Assembly: GCF_900155475.1 (NCBI RefSeq)
Contig: NZ_FXAM01000001.1
Coordinates: forward strand, 1,847,501-1,911,500
DNA length: 64,000 bases
DNA from: Methylomagnum ishizawai
Lineage (GTDB): Bacteria; Pseudomonadota; Gammaproteobacteria; Methylococcales; Methylococcaceae
Reading direction: 5' to 3'
Notes under the pieces: model-generated
Seen by the model: only the letters and a program-made list of their open reading frames with translations
Told to the model about the DNA's origin: nothing
Database searches by the model: none
Part shown: positions 8,771 through 18,726 of the stretch, piece by piece
Numbering within the stretch: position 1 is the stretch's first letter
How the letters are laid out: every line of letters starts with the position of its first letter
Position numbers and translations under genes: made by a program

Positions 8771-10849
8771 TCAAGCCTCCACATACCGCGCCACCTCCTG
8801 CCCCATCCACCTGCGGATTAAGGGTTCCACCCACTCGGGATGCCGTTGCAACAGCGTATCCGCCACGGCGTGGACCTCGTCCAACACACTCCCGTCCCGC
8901 CCTAAATCCGCCACCTTGAATTGCACCTGCCCGGTTTGGCGGGTGCCCAGCAATTCGCCGGGGCCGCGCAGTGCCAAATCTTTCTCGGCGATGACGAAAC
9001 CGTCGTCGGAGTCCCGGAGGATGCCCAGCCGTTCCTTGGCGCTGGGCGACAGCGGCGGCTGGTATAGCAGCACGCAATGCGCCTCGCCCGGCCCACGTCC
9101 GACCCGGCCCCGCAATTGGTGTAATTGCGCCAGGCCCAAACGCTCCGGGTTTTCGATAATCATCAGGCTGGCATTGGGCACATCCACGCCGACTTCGATC
9201 ACCGTGGTGGCGACCAGCAGGTCGGTCTGTCCGTCTTTGAAGGTTTGCATGGCGGCTTCCTTGTCGGCGGGTTTCTGGCGGCCATGCACCAGCCCGACCC
9301 GCAGATCGGGCAGGGCGGCGGCCAGGAGTTCCGCTGTTTTTTCCGCCGCCTCGCATTGCAGCACTTCGGATTCCTCGATCAAGGTGCAGACCCAATACAC
9401 CTGCCGCCCCTTCGCCACCCAATCGCCGATGCGGCCCACGATATCGGCCCGGCGCGTGGTCGGCACGGCGGCGGTCTTGACCGGGGTTCGCCCTGGGGGG
9501 CGTTCGTCGATGATGGACAGGTCGAGATCGGCATAGCCCAGCATCGCCAGGGTGCGGGGGATGGGCGTGGCGGTCATGATGAGTTGATGCGGATAGCCAC
9601 CGTCGCGGGAGCCCTTCTCGCGCAGGGCCAAACGCTGATGCACGCCGAAACGGTGTTGTTCGTCGATCACCACCAACCCTAACCGCTGGAACGCCACTTG
9701 TTCTTGGAACAAGGCATGGGTGCCGATCACCACGCCCGCCGTGCCCAGGGCCACGGCCTCCAGGGCGGTGCGGCGCTCTCCGCTTTTGAGCTTGCCGGCG
9801 AGATAGGCCAGCCGTACTTCCAGGGGCTCCAGCCATTGCCGGAAGCTGCGCTGGTGTTGGTCGGCCAGGAGTTCGGTCGGGGCCATCACCGCGACTTGAT
9901 AACCCGAAGCCAGCGCCGCCAAGGCCGCGCAAGCCGCCACCACGGTCTTGCCGGAACCGACATCGCCTTGTACCAAGCGCATCATCGGGCGTGGCCGGGC
10001 CAGGTCGGCCTCGATTTCGCCGATGACCCGGCGTTGCGCCCCGGTCAGGTGGAACGGCAAGCTGGCCAGGAAGCGGGCCGAAGTGGCGGGATCGGCACGG
10101 AGCGCGGGCGCGGCGTGGGCTTGGGTCTGGGCGCGGAAGCGGCTCAGGCTGAGATGGTGGGCCAAGAGTTCGTCGAAGGCCAGCCTGGCGCGGGCCGCTG
10201 TGAGTTGGGGCGACGATGGATCGCAGCCGGTCGGTGGCTGGTGGATCAGCCGGAGCGCCTCGGCCAGCTTGGGGCGGCGGCGGGCGGTGACGGCGGGCAG
10301 CCAATCGGGGAGTTGTTCCGGGACGGCGTGGAGCAGGGCTTGTTCGATCAGCTTGCGCAGGGTTTTTTGGTGCAGGCCGTCGGTGGAGGGATAGACCGGG
10401 GTCAGGCTGGCGTCGGGTTGGCCGATTTCATCTTCTCCCAGGATTTCATAATCGGGATGGGTCATTTCCACGCCGTAGTAACCGGCCCGGACTTCGCCGT
10501 AACAGCGCAGCGCCCGCCCACGGCTGAACAAGGCGTGCTGTCCCGGCGAAAAATGGAAGAACCTGAGGTTCAGGAAGCCGGTGCCGTCGGCGATGCGGAC
10601 CACCAGGGAACGCTTGCCCTTGGCGCTGACTTCGGCCAACTCGATCCGGCCTTCGACTTGGTAGCTCAGGCCCGGTTGCAACGCGCCCAGGGGTTCGACG
10701 CGGGTGCGGTCCTCGTAACGGAACGGCAGGTGCAGCAATAAATCCAGCACGCTGGCAAGGCCCAGCCGTTCCAGCCGCTTGAGGGTTTGTGGACCCGCGC
10801 CCTTGAGCGCGGCGATGGGGATGAGGTCGGGGGAGGTGTGCTGGTTCAT
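8771..10849 (-). CDS. recG: ATP-dependent DNA helicase RecG
   Basis: A 692-residue superfamily 2 helicase that remodels stalled forks and Holliday junctions. The N-terminal wedge/OB domain is seen from about residue 60 to 150 ([18 protein letters not shown]). Motif I is [10 protein letters not shown] with K301, motif II is the RecG-typical DEQH at 396-399 followed by RFGVHQR, and motif VI is QLRGRVGRG. The motif [12 protein letters not shown] and the C-terminal region are also standard. Length equals the family norm (E. coli 693). The start [19 protein letters not shown] puts the helix-hairpin-like N-terminus in place. Divergent from purT with about 70 bp between them. Confidence 0.97.
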   Translation of the reverse strand: MNQHTSPDLIPIAALKGAGPQTLKRLERLGLASVLDLLLHLPFRYEDRTRVEPLGALQPGLSYQVEGRIELAEVSAKGKRSLVVRIADGTGFLNLRFFHFSPGQHALFSRGRALRCYGEVRAGYYGVEMTHPDYEILGEDEIGQPDASLTPVYPSTDGLHQKTLRKLIEQALLHAVPEQLPDWLPAVTARRRPKLAEALRLIHQPPTGCDPSSPQLTAARARLAFDELLAHHLSLSRFRAQTQAHAAPALRADPATSARFLASLPFHLTGAQRRVIGEIEADLARPRPMMRLVQGDVGSGKTVVAACAALAALASGYQVAVMAPTELLADQHQRSFRQWLEPLEVRLAYLAGKLKSGERRTALEAVALGTAGVVIGTHALFQEQVAFQRLGLVVIDEQHRFGVHQRLALREKGSRDGGYPHQLIMTATPIPRTLAMLGYADLDLSIIDERPPGRTPVKTAAVPTTRRADIVGRIGDWVAKGRQVYWVCTLIEESEVLQCEAAEKTAELLAAALPDLRVGLVHGRQKPADKEAAMQTFKDGQTDLLVATTVIEVGVDVPNASLMIIENPERLGLAQLHQLRGRVGRGPGEAHCVLLYQPPLSPSAKERLGILRDSDDGFVIAEKDLALRGPGELLGTRQTGQVQFKVADLGRDGSVLDEVHAVADTLLQRHPEWVEPLIRRWMGQEVARYVEA

Positions 10850-10921
10850 GCCGAAAACCGGGCCGTGCCGGGTGAAACCGTATTAAACTGCCGCATATTA
10901 TCCATATCACGGGGATCAAGC

Positions 10922-12118
10922 ATGAGAATCGGTACGGCGCTCACGCCCGGCGCGACGCGGGTGATGTTCCTGGGCAGCGGCGAATTGGGCAAGGAAGTGG
11001 TCATCGCCTTGCAGCGCTACGGGGTCGAGGTGGTCGCGGTGGACCGCTATCCCCACGCGCCCGGCCAGCAGGTCGCCCACCGCGCCCATGTCATCGATAT
11101 GACCGACCCCGTGGTCCTGCGCCGATTGGTCGAGCAGGAGCGGCCCCACATCATCGTGCCCGAAATCGAAGCCATCGCCACCCCAACCCTGGCCGCCATC
11201 GAGTCCGAAGGCTTGGCCCGTGTCGTTCCCACCGCCCGCGCCGTGGCCCTGACCATGAACCGCGAGGGCATCCGCACCCTGGCGGCGGAAACTTTGGGCC
11301 TGCCCACTTCGCCCTATGTGTTCGCCGACAGCCTGGAAGGCTTGCGGGCGGGCGCGGCGAAGGTCGGCTATCCCTGCTTCGTCAAGCCGATCATGTCCTC
11401 GTCCGGCAAGGGCCAGTCGATGCTGCGTTCCGAGGCCGAGGTCGAGGCGGCTTGGCGGTATTCGCAGGAAGGCGGGCGGGTGAAGAACGCCCGGATCATC
11501 GTCGAGGGCCGGATCGACTTCGATTACGAAATCACCCTGTTGACGGTGCGGGCCTTGGATGGGCGCGGCGAAGTGGCAACCCGGTTCTGCGAACCCATCG
11601 GCCACCGCCAGGAACAAGGCGATTATGTCGAGAGTTGGCAACCCCAGCCTATGAGTCCCGCCGCCCAGGCCGAAGCCCGCCGCATCGCCCAGGCGGTGAC
11701 GGACAACCTGGGCGGGCTGGGCCTGTTCGGGGTGGAATTGTTCGTGCGCGGCGATCAGGTGTGGTTCAGCGAGGTCAGCCCCAGGCCGCACGATACCGGC
11801 ATGGTCACGATGGTGACCCAGGCCCAGAGCGAATTCGAGCTACACGCCCGCGCCATCCTGGGCTTGCCGGTCTCGACCGCATTGCGCGACACCGGGGCCA
11901 GCGCGGTGATCTATGGCGGCGTGGCGGGGGAGGGCGTCGCCTTCGAGGGGATGGAGCAAGCCTTGGCGGTGCCGACCGCCGAAGTCCGTTTGTTCGGCAA
12001 GCCGGAGGCTTTCCCGCGCCGCCGCATGGGGGTGGCTTTGGCGGCGGGGGCCACGGTCGAGGAGGCGCGGGAGCGGGCGCGGACAGCGGCGGGGCGGGTG
12101 CGGCCTGTGTTGCCCTGA
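10922..12118 (+). CDS. purT: Formate-dependent phosphoribosylglycinamide formyltransferase
   Basis: A 398-residue ATP-grasp enzyme that makes N-formyl-GAR from GAR, ATP and free formate, the folate-independent third step of purine synthesis. Visible motifs are [20 protein letters not shown] at about 15-34 (substrate domain), the glycine-rich ATP-grasp loop [13 protein letters not shown], and the metal-binding end [25 protein letters not shown] split across about 275-300. The frame is open 45 codons upstream, but the ATG at 10922 ([10 protein letters not shown]) aligns with E. coli PurT. The use of free formate would fit a C1-metabolising host, but PurT is common elsewhere. Divergent from recG. 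Confidence 0.96.
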   Translation: MRIGTALTPGATRVMFLGSGELGKEVVIALQRYGVEVVAVDRYPHAPGQQVAHRAHVIDMTDPVVLRRLVEQERPHIIVPEIEAIATPTLAAIESEGLARVVPTARAVALTMNREGIRTLAAETLGLPTSPYVFADSLEGLRAGAAKVGYPCFVKPIMSSSGKGQSMLRSEAEVEAAWRYSQEGGRVKNARIIVEGRIDFDYEITLLTVRALDGRGEVATRFCEPIGHRQEQGDYVESWQPQPMSPAAQAEARRIAQAVTDNLGGLGLFGVELFVRGDQVWFSEVSPRPHDTGMVTMVTQAQSEFELHARAILGLPVSTALRDTGASAVIYGGVAGEGVAFEGMEQALAVPTAEVRLFGKPEAFPRRRMGVALAAGATVEEARERARTAAGRVRPVLP

Positions 12119-12305
12119 GATTCTGGGACCGGGTTGGCACCGGGCCGTCCGGCCTTGGTTTAAGCTGGACCTAAGCCCGGTTGCGGCAAGTTAAGCCCGC
12201 TCCGCCCGATGCGGCGTAAACCCATCGTCTTTGCAAAAAAAACGATCCGTGTCAGACTTTTCCGGTTGTGTATTGGATTCGGTCACCAAAAAAAGGGGGA
12301 AACCG

Positions 12306-12998
12306 ATGTCGAGAGTGTTCCGTGGCTTGCCGTTGGCTTTGCTGACCTGTTTCATGTCCCATGGCGTCCAAGCCGATGTCTATAAATACATCAATCCGGT
12401 CAACGGTCATGTGGAATACACCGATAAGCCGAACCATAAAGGCTTCCACAGGATTATCGAAACCCCCGAGCCTTTCACCCGACCCGCCAAGGTGACTTTC
12501 GGCGGCAAAAGTACGCTGGGAAACAAGAGCCTGTTCGGTGGCGGCCTGTTCGGGTCCGCGCCCGCCAATAACAATGCTAAAAGCGCCGCCCGCCACGCCG
12601 CTCTCGAACGCAATCGCAGCCAATACGCCGGACTCATCGCCGAAGCCGCCAACCGCCATGGGCTCGATCCGGCTTTGCTGCACGCCGTCATCCGCGCCGA
12701 ATCCTCCTACAACCCCGGCGCGGTCTCGAACAAAGGCGCTATCGGCATGATGCAACTCATGCCCGCCACCGCCGCCCGCTACGGCGTGCAAGACCCTTAC
12801 GATCCCGTGGATAACGTCTATGGCGGGGCGCGTTACCTCAGCGATTTGCTAGGCATGTTCTCGGATGTGCCGCTGGCGGTCGCGGCCTACAACGCCGGGG
12901 AAAACAATGTCATTAAGTACGGCCACCGGATTCCCCCGTTCCAGGAGACCCAGAACTACGTCAGCCGCGTGCTGGGTTATTACAACCGCTTCGATTGA
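12306..12998 (+). CDS. Secreted lytic transglycosylase with N-terminal DUF4124-like domain
   Basis: A 230-residue periplasmic murein lytic transglycosylase. Residues 1-23 are a signal peptide ending VQA. Residues 24-50 (DVYKYINPVNGHVEYTDKP) look like a DUF4124 domain, found on many gammaproteobacterial secreted proteins. The SLT (goose-lysozyme-like) domain spans about 105-228; the catalytic glutamate is E132 in IRAESSYNPGA, followed by GAIGMMQLMPATA and AVAAYNAGENNV. The ATG at 12306 is chosen because it starts the signal peptide and sits behind AAAGGGGGAAACCG. It cleaves glycan strands with formation of 1,6-anhydro-MurNAc. Which process it serves is not shown by its neighbours. Confidence 0.92.
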   Translation: MSRVFRGLPLALLTCFMSHGVQADVYKYINPVNGHVEYTDKPNHKGFHRIIETPEPFTRPAKVTFGGKSTLGNKSLFGGGLFGSAPANNNAKSAARHAALERNRSQYAGLIAEAANRHGLDPALLHAVIRAESSYNPGAVSNKGAIGMMQLMPATAARYGVQDPYDPVDNVYGGARYLSDLLGMFSDVPLAVAAYNAGENNVIKYGHRIPPFQETQNYVSRVLGYYNRFD

Positions 12999-13017
12999 CG
13001 GATGCGCCCGGACCGTT

Positions 13018-13596
13018 TCACAACACCGCCACGCCGCAAGCTTCCAATAGCCGGGTCAAGCGGATCAGTGGCAATCCCACCAAGGCGTTTGGGTCTTCCC
13101 CCTCGATCCGCTCGAACAGGGCGATGCCCAAGCCTTCCGATTTGAAGCCCCCGGCGCAATCGTAGGGCCGGTCCCGATCCACATAGCGCTCGATCTGTCC
13201 GGGCGAAAGTTCCCGGAACACCACGGCGCAGCGGTCGATATCGGCCTTGGCTTCCCCCGTCGCCGCATCCACCACGCACAGCGCCGTGTGGAATTCCATG
13301 GTTTTTCCCGATGCCTTGCGCAATTGCGCGAGGGTGTGGTCGCGGGTCATGGGTTTCCCGAGTTTTTCGCCGTCCAGCACCGCCACCTGGTCCGCGCCGA
13401 TGACCCAGCCGTCCAGCGATACGCGGGCCACGGCCAGCGCCTTCTCGGCGGCGAGGCGTGCGGCCAGCGCCGCCGGGGCTTCGCCGGGCAGTGGCGTTTC
13501 ATCGACGCCGGGTGCGATACAGTCGAAGGGCAGGCCGAGTTTCGCCAGCAATTCCCGCCGGTAGGGCGAGGTCGAGGCCAGGATGAGTCGGGTCAT
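13018..13596 (-). CDS. yceF: Maf/YceF-type nucleotide pyrophosphatase
   Basis: A 192-residue Maf-like protein. These enzymes hydrolyse non-canonical nucleoside triphosphates; the YceF branch prefers 7-methyl-GTP. Family motifs are [12 protein letters not shown] at 6-17, the catalytic region [12 protein letters not shown] (about 65-76), [19 protein letters not shown] and [17 protein letters not shown]. The position, divergent from yceD-rpmF, is the same as for yceF in E. coli, which is the reason for choosing yceF over the yhdE branch. The exact substrate is inferred from the family and context only. Confidence 0.88.
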   Translation of the reverse strand: MTRLILASTSPYRRELLAKLGLPFDCIAPGVDETPLPGEAPAALAARLAAEKALAVARVSLDGWVIGADQVAVLDGEKLGKPMTRDHTLAQLRKASGKTMEFHTALCVVDAATGEAKADIDRCAVVFRELSPGQIERYVDRDRPYDCAGGFKSEGLGIALFERIEGEDPNALVGLPLIRLTRLLEACGVAVL

Positions 13597-13721
13597 GGCG
13601 GAAGTCCGGTGTATGTGCTGAAAACCCCGTTTTTACCGGCTTGGCGCAGTCACGGGAAGAGCGGTTTCCAAGGAAGATGTTTTTGACAGGGATCAAGCTT
13701 TCCCGATAACATTGACCGATT

Positions 13722-14225
13722 ATGCTCGACCACTTGCCCGATAAGCTCGACCCCTATGAATTCGTCGAAAAAAAGCGGCGAATCAAGGGGAAGCTTGCGC
13801 TCTCGGCTTTGGACCGGCTGCACGATCTCCTCCTGAATTTCGAAGGCGTGGCGAACATCGACCTCGAATTCCGGCGCGAGGCAAGGATCGCGGCGGTCGT
13901 GGGGCGGATCGAGGCCGAACTGGTGCTGCGGTGCCAGTGTTGCCTGGAAGCCCTGCCCTGGCCGGTGGCGAGCGAAGTGCGCTTGGGGCTGGTCCGCTCC
14001 ATCGACGAGGCCGACCTCCTGCCGGAAGCGTTCGAGCCCTTACTGGTGGAATCCGAAGAGCCGATGGCCTTGGCGGATATTGTCCAGGATGAATTATTGC
14101 TGGCGATACCGCCGATCCCCCAGCACGAATACTGCGGCCCGCCGAAAAAACCCGGCAAGGCCGCTGCGGAAGCCCGCGAAAACCCCTTTGCCGCCTTGGC
14201 GCAGCTTAAAAAAACCAACCTTTAG
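13722..14225 (+). CDS. yceD: YceD / DUF177 family protein (23S rRNA accumulation protein)
   Basis: A 167-residue DUF177 protein. The family is needed for normal 23S rRNA levels in E. coli and plants and nearly always precedes rpmF. The conserved motif VLRCQCCLEAL lies at about residues 68-78, followed by a long acidic stretch (LPEAFEPLLVESEEPMALAD) and DELLLAIPPIPQHEYC. It lies 9 nt upstream of rpmF, so the pair is co-transcribed. The start at 13722 (MLDHLPDKLDPYEF) has family-like length; the RBS is weak. First gene of the fatty acid/phospholipid cluster. Confidence 0.9.
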   Translation: MLDHLPDKLDPYEFVEKKRRIKGKLALSALDRLHDLLLNFEGVANIDLEFRREARIAAVVGRIEAELVLRCQCCLEALPWPVASEVRLGLVRSIDEADLLPEAFEPLLVESEEPMALADIVQDELLLAIPPIPQHEYCGPPKKPGKAAAEARENPFAALAQLKKTNL

Positions 14226-14234
14226 GAGTCCGAA

Positions 14235-14429
14235 ATGGCCGTCCAACAAAACCGTAAAACCCGTTCCAAGCGCGGTATGCGCCGTTCCCACGACGCGCTG
14301 ACCGCCGCCGCCCTGTCCCTCGAACCCACCACCGGTGAAGTCCATCTGCGCCACCACATCAGCCCCGATGGTTTCTACCGGGGCCGCCGGGTGTTCGCCA
14401 CCAAGCCCGAAGGAACCGGCGACGAATAA
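14235..14429 (+). CDS. rpmF: 50S ribosomal protein L32
   Basis: A 64-residue basic protein with the L32 signature at its start: [20 protein letters not shown]. It contains [20 protein letters not shown] and YRGRRVF and lacks the zinc-binding cysteines found in some L32 forms. Component of the large ribosomal subunit. AGGAGTCCGAA precedes the ATG. Placement between yceD and plsX is the standard gammaproteobacterial order. The gap to plsX is 109 bp and may contain an extra promoter, which I cannot define. Confidence 0.98.
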   Translation: MAVQQNRKTRSKRGMRRSHDALTAAALSLEPTTGEVHLRHHISPDGFYRGRRVFATKPEGTGDE

Positions 14430-14538
14430 GCGCCGGGCTTCCCGCCCGCGCCCCAGGCGGCAGGGGCCGCCGAGCCTTGAGTATCCCGCGCGATGCCGGT
14501 CCCGTGCCGCGCTGTTTGATTGAAGAAACTCCTACGCT

Positions 14539-15570
14539 ATGACGCAAAAGCTGACAATCGCGCTGGATGCCATGGGCGGCGACCACGGCCCCACAGTCAC
14601 CGTGCCGGCCGCTTTGGACAGCGTCGAGGCCGACCCCCGCTTGCATCTGATCCTGGTCGGCGACGAGGCCATCCTCCGCCAGCATCTGGGCGAAGCCGCC
14701 ACCCGCTACGGCGACCGCCTCGTGATCCGCCACGCCTCGGAAGTGGTGGAGATGCACGAACTCCCCTCTAAGGCTTTGCGCAACAAGAAGGATTCTTCCA
14801 TGCGCGTCGCCATTAACCTGGTCAAGGAAGGCGTGGCCTCGGCCTGTGTCAGCGCGGGCAATACCGGAGCCTTGATGGCCATCGGCAAGTTCGTGCTGAA
14901 GACCATTCCCGGCATCGACCGTCCCGCCATCATCGCCATCCTGCCCAATAAGCAGGGGGGACACGTCCATATGCTGGACCTCGGGGCCAATATCGATTGC
15001 ACGGCGGAGCATCTTTTCCAGTTCGCCGTCATGGCCTATGAATTGGTCCGTGCCGTCGAGGACAAGGACCAGCCCAGGGTGGGCCTGCTCAATATCGGCG
15101 AAGAAGAAATCAAGGGCAACGAACAGGTCAAGCAGGCCGCGCGCTTGTTGGCCGACTCCCATCTCAATTTCACCGGCTTCGTGGAAGGTAACGATATCTT
15201 CAGCGGCGAGGTGGATATCGTCGTGACCGATGGTTTCGTCGGCAATGTGGCGCTCAAAACCCTCGAAGGCATGGCCAAGATGCTCAGCCAATCGCTCAAG
15301 GACGAATTCGGGCGCAACCTCTTCACCAAACTGGCCGGCTTGATCGCCTTGCCGGTGCTGAAAGCCTTCAAGAACCGTTTCGATCCCCGCAACTATAACG
15401 GCGCTAGCCTGATCGGCCTGCGCGGCATCGTCATCAAGAGCCATGGCAACGCCGACCGCCATTCCTTCGGCAACGCCATCCAGATCGGCGTCAAGGAAGT
15501 CGAGAAGGCGGTGGTTTCGCGTATCGGCGAACGGGTGGAGAACATCTTCGCCGAGAGGAAGAGCGCGTGA
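14539..15570 (+). CDS. plsX: Phosphate acyltransferase PlsX
   Basis: A 343-residue soluble, membrane-associated enzyme that converts acyl-ACP to acyl-phosphate, feeding PlsY in phospholipid synthesis. Signature motifs are [12 protein letters not shown] at 7-18, [10 protein letters not shown] near 110, and [14 protein letters not shown] near 233. Length is normal. Its stop codon overlaps the GTG start of fabH (GTGA at 15567-15570), so translation of the two is coupled. Another start a few codons upstream is not needed: ATG at 14539 gives [14 protein letters not shown], as in homologues. Confidence 0.97.
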   Translation: MTQKLTIALDAMGGDHGPTVTVPAALDSVEADPRLHLILVGDEAILRQHLGEAATRYGDRLVIRHASEVVEMHELPSKALRNKKDSSMRVAINLVKEGVASACVSAGNTGALMAIGKFVLKTIPGIDRPAIIAILPNKQGGHVHMLDLGANIDCTAEHLFQFAVMAYELVRAVEDKDQPRVGLLNIGEEEIKGNEQVKQAARLLADSHLNFTGFVEGNDIFSGEVDIVVTDGFVGNVALKTLEGMAKMLSQSLKDEFGRNLFTKLAGLIALPVLKAFKNRFDPRNYNGASLIGLRGIVIKSHGNADRHSFGNAIQIGVKEVEKAVVSRIGERVENIFAERKSA

Positions 15571-16532
15571 GCCGTTATTCCACCTTGCTCGGAACCGGCG
15601 GCTACCTCCCCGAAACCATCCTCACCAACGACCAGATCGCCCAGACCGTCGAGACCTCGGACGCCTGGATCGTCGAGCGCACCGGCATCCGCCAACGCCG
15701 CATCGCCGCCCCGCACGAGACCGCCTCCAGCATGGCGGAAATCGCCGCCCGCCAAGCCCTGGACGCCGCCGGGCTGGAACCCGGCGACCTCGACCTCATC
15801 ATCGTCGCCACCGGCACGCCCGACCGGATATTCCCCAGCACCGCCTGTTTATTGCAACAGCGTTTGGGGGTGCGGGAATGCGCGTCCTTCGATGTGCAGG
15901 CGGCCTGTTCCGGCTTTATTTTCGCGCTCAGCGTCGCCGACCAATTCATCCGGGCGGGCAGCGCCCGGCGGGCCTTGGTGGTGGGCAGCGAAGTTTATTC
16001 CCGCATCGTTGATTGGTCCGACCGCGCCACTTGCGTGCTGTTCGGCGATGGCGCGGGGGCGGCGGTGATCGGCGTGTCCGACCAACCCGGCCTCCTCAGC
16101 ACCCATATCCACTCCGACGGGCAATACCAGAACTTGCTCTACGCGCCCAATCCGGCCAATAACAACGGCCTGCGCGACGAGGGCCGCTTCCTCAAGATGG
16201 AAGGCAACGAGGTGTTCAAGATCGCGGTCAACACCCTGGGCCGCATCGTCGATGAAACCCTGGAAGCCAACGGCCTGGACAAATCCGATATCGACTGGCT
16301 GGTGCCGCACCAGGCCAATATCCGCATCATCACCGCCACCGCCAAGAAACTGAGGATGCCCATGGCGCGGGTCGTGGTCACCATCGAGAACCAGGGCAAT
16401 ACTTCGGCGGCGTCGATTCCCCTGGCCTTGAACGAGGCCATCCGCGATGGGCGCATCCGGCGCGGGCAGACGGTGTTGATGGAAGCCTTCGGGGCGGGCT
16501 TCGCTTGGGGCTCGGCTTTGCTGCGGTATTGA
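15567..16532 (+). CDS. fabH: 3-oxoacyl-ACP synthase III
   Basis: A 321-residue thiolase-fold enzyme that starts type II fatty acid synthesis by condensing acetyl-CoA with malonyl-ACP. The Cys-His-Asn triad is complete: C114 in [12 protein letters not shown]248 in VPHQANIRI and N278 in [12 protein letters not shown]. The start is GTG at 15567 overlapping the plsX stop, giving the normal N-terminus [15 protein letters not shown]. It is followed after 9 nt by fabD. Confidence 0.97.
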   Translation: MSRYSTLLGTGGYLPETILTNDQIAQTVETSDAWIVERTGIRQRRIAAPHETASSMAEIAARQALDAAGLEPGDLDLIIVATGTPDRIFPSTACLLQQRLGVRECASFDVQAACSGFIFALSVADQFIRAGSARRALVVGSEVYSRIVDWSDRATCVLFGDGAGAAVIGVSDQPGLLSTHIHSDGQYQNLLYAPNPANNNGLRDEGRFLKMEGNEVFKIAVNTLGRIVDETLEANGLDKSDIDWLVPHQANIRIITATAKKLRMPMARVVVTIENQGNTSAASIPLALNEAIRDGRIRRGQTVLMEAFGAGFAWGSALLRY

Positions 16533-16541
16533 GGTAGGTGT

Positions 16542-17498
16542 ATGGAAGTGAAAGTGACCGATCATCATTTGGCGTTTGTGTTTCCGGGACAGGGCTCCCA
16601 GGCGGTGGGCATGTTGGCTGGTTTGGCTGCGGTCCACCCGGAAGTCGAGGCGACCTTCGGGTTCGCTTCCGAGGTGCTGGGTTACGACCTGTGGGACTTG
16701 GTCCAGCACGGTCCCGCCGAGCGTTTGAACCAAACCATCCATACCCAACCGGCCATGTTGGCGGCGGGCGTGGCGGCGTGGCGGGTGTGGTGCAGGCAAA
16801 CCCAGGTCAGGCCGGGCTGGCTGGCCGGACATAGCCTGGGCGAATACACCGCGCTGGTTTGCGCCGGGGCTTTGGATTTCCAGGCGGCGGTACGCTTGGT
16901 CGAAGAACGCGCCCGTTTGATGCAGGAGGCCGTGCCCGCCGATGTCGGGGCCATGGCCGCGATCCTGGGGTTGGGCGATGCCGAAGTGGTGGAGGTTTGC
17001 GCCCGCGCCAGCAGCGACAGCGAAATCGTGACGGCGGCCAATTTCAACGATCCCAAGCAAATCGTCATCGCGGGCGACAAGGCGGCGGTGATGCGGGCGG
17101 TCGATCTCGCCAAGGCTGCCGGGGCCAAGCGGGCGGTGGTGCTGCCGGTCAGCGTGCCTTCGCATTGCCCTTTGATGAAGCCCGCTGCCGGGCGCTTCGC
17201 GCCGGTCTTGGACGCCACCGCCATCGCGCCGCCGACCTTCGCCGTGGTCCACAATGTCGATGTCGCCACCCATCCAGAGCCCGCCGCCATCCGCGCCGCC
17301 TTGGCGCAACAACTCCATGGCGCGGTGCGTTGGGCCGATTCCGTCCGCTATATGTCCCAACAGGGCGTGGACCGTTACGTCGAATGTGGCCCCGGCAAGG
17401 TGCTGGCCGGTCTCAATAAGCGCATCGTCCCCGAGGCCAAGACCGAAAGCCTGTTCGATCCTGCCTCCCTAGCCAAAGCCTTGGAGCTTGCCCCATGA
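16542..17498 (+). CDS. fabD: Malonyl-CoA:ACP transacylase
   Basis: A 318-residue enzyme that moves malonyl groups from CoA to ACP. The nucleophile is S98 in GHSLGEYTA and the catalytic histidine is H208 in VPSHCPLM. The oxyanion glutamine motif FPGQGSQAVGM is at 14-24. The ATG at 16542 follows GAGGTAGGTGT. The last codons overlap the fabG start (ATGA at 17495-17498), showing tight coupling with fabG. Confidence 0.97.
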   Translation: MEVKVTDHHLAFVFPGQGSQAVGMLAGLAAVHPEVEATFGFASEVLGYDLWDLVQHGPAERLNQTIHTQPAMLAAGVAAWRVWCRQTQVRPGWLAGHSLGEYTALVCAGALDFQAAVRLVEERARLMQEAVPADVGAMAAILGLGDAEVVEVCARASSDSEIVTAANFNDPKQIVIAGDKAAVMRAVDLAKAAGAKRAVVLPVSVPSHCPLMKPAAGRFAPVLDATAIAPPTFAVVHNVDVATHPEPAAIRAALAQQLHGAVRWADSVRYMSQQGVDRYVECGPGKVLAGLNKRIVPEAKTESLFDPASLAKALELAP

Positions 17499-18232
17499 GT
17501 TCACAGATCGCGATAGTCACCGGCGCGAGCCGGGGCATCGGCCGCGCCATCGCCCTGCGTCTCGCGCAGGACGGCCACACCGTCATCGGCACCGCCACCA
17601 CCGAAGCCGGGGCCGAAGCCATCACCCAGACGCTGGCCGAAGCCGGTCTGAAAGGCGCGGGCAAGGTGCTGAACGTGGCCGAGGCCGAAGCTATCGAGCC
17701 TTTCATCAAGGCCGTGTCGGACCAATTCGGTGTGCCCACGATCCTGGTCAACAACGCCGGCATCACCCGCGACAACCTGATGCTCCGCATGAAGGACGAG
17801 GAATGGGACGAGGTGATCCGCACCAACCTGACCTCGATTTTCCGCCTGAGCAAGGCTTGCCTCAAGGGCATGATGAAGGCCAGGACCGGGCGCATCGTCA
17901 ACGTCACTTCCGTGGTCGGGGCTACCGGCAACGCCGGGCAGGCCAATTACGCGGCGGCGAAGGCGGGCATCATCGGCTTCGGCAAATCGCTGGCCAAAGA
18001 GGTCGGTTCCCGCAATATCACCGTGAACTCGGTCGCCCCCGGCTTTATCGACACCGACATGACCCGCGCCTTGCCGGAAGAACACCGCAAGGCGCTATTG
18101 AGCAACATCCCGTTGGCCCGCCTCGGCGAGGCCCACGAGATCGCCAGTGCCGTGGCCTTCCTCTGTTCCGACGGGGCTGGTTACATCACCGGCGAAACCC
18201 TGCACGTCAACGGCGGAATGCATATGGCATAA
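17495..18232 (+). CDS. fabG: 3-oxoacyl-ACP reductase
   Basis: A 245-residue short-chain dehydrogenase that reduces 3-oxoacyl-ACP with NADPH. Cofactor motif TGASRGIG at 9-16, NNAGITRDNLMLRM, catalytic Ser in NVTSVVG and the pair YAAAK near 151-155 are all present. The end GETLHVNGGMHMA is typical of FabG. Its start overlaps the fabD stop by 4 bp. Downstream there is a 177-bp gap with a probable separate acpP promoter. Confidence 0.97.
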   Translation: MSSQIAIVTGASRGIGRAIALRLAQDGHTVIGTATTEAGAEAITQTLAEAGLKGAGKVLNVAEAEAIEPFIKAVSDQFGVPTILVNNAGITRDNLMLRMKDEEWDEVIRTNLTSIFRLSKACLKGMMKARTGRIVNVTSVVGATGNAGQANYAAAKAGIIGFGKSLAKEVGSRNITVNSVAPGFIDTDMTRALPEEHRKALLSNIPLARLGEAHEIASAVAFLCSDGAGYITGETLHVNGGMHMA

Positions 18233-18337
18233 TGCGGCCCCGCGTGGCCGCTGGTGCCATCGGGGAAGGGAAACCGCGCAACCAGCGCGGTTCCAGCATC
18301 CCAGGCGGATCGAAATTCCCCGCCGCGGAGAAAAATC

Positions 18338-18365
18338 TTGTAATCATTGGGTTTCAAATTAAAAT
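18338..18365 (+). promoter_or_regulatory. Candidate sigma-70 promoter of acpP
   Basis: TTGTAA at 18338-18343 and TAAAAT at 18360-18365 are separated by 16 bp in a stretch that is far richer in A+T than its surroundings. It lies about 45 bp before the acpP start codon and upstream of a GAGGAT ribosome site. A private strong promoter for acpP is known in E. coli, where ACP is needed in great excess. Prediction by eye only. Confidence 0.45.
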
Positions 18366-18409
18366 TTGCCAACTCGATTAAAACCAGAGAAACATTTGAG
18401 GATATAAAA

Positions 18410-18640
18410 ATGAGTGATGTAGCTGAGCGTGTTAAGAAAATCGTGGCCGAGCAATTGGGCGTGAAGGAAGAAGTCTCCAACGAAGCCTCCTTCGTCGATG
18501 ATCTCGGTGCCGATTCCCTGGACACGGTCGAACTGGTCATGGCTTTGGAAGAAGAGTTCGAGTGCGAGATCCCGGACGAAGACGCCGAGAAGATCACCAC
18601 CGTGCAACAGGCCATCGATTACATCGAAGCTCACGTCTAA
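18410..18640 (+). CDS. acpP: Acyl carrier protein
   Basis: A 76-residue acidic carrier protein. S36 in [10 protein letters not shown] is the 4'-phosphopantetheine site. The sequence is close to E. coli AcpP over its full length. The ATG at 18410 ([10 protein letters not shown]) is preceded by TGAGGATATAAAA; the frame is open 21 codons upstream but without a better start. Between fabG and fabF as usual, with its own candidate promoter and a hairpin terminator immediately downstream, which would give it more transcript than the neighbours. Confidence 0.98.
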   Translation: MSDVAERVKKIVAEQLGVKEEVSNEASFVDDLGADSLDTVELVMALEEEFECEIPDEDAEKITTVQQAIDYIEAHV

Positions 18641-18659
18641 TCGATAGGGCCGGATCACC

Positions 18660-18694
18660 GCCCCGCAAGTCGATACTTCGCGGGGCTTTCTTTT
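18660..18694 (+). terminator. Rho-independent terminator after acpP
   Basis: GCCCCGCAAGT (18660-18670), loop CGAT, and ACTTCGCGGGGC (18675-18686) form an 11-bp stem with a one-base bulge, followed by TTTCTTTT. It lies 20 bp after the acpP stop and 32 bp before the fabF start. It should end most acpP transcripts and lower fabF expression. Confidence 0.75.
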
Positions 18695-18726
18695 GTATTG
18701 ACGCAATCCGCTTGGAAGGAAAGACC

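Noticed and set aside
12120-12300. Sigma-54 promoter before the lytic transglycosylase (TTGGCAC at about 12135)
   Set aside because: TGGCAC is present but no TTGC-type -12 element follows at the needed spacing.
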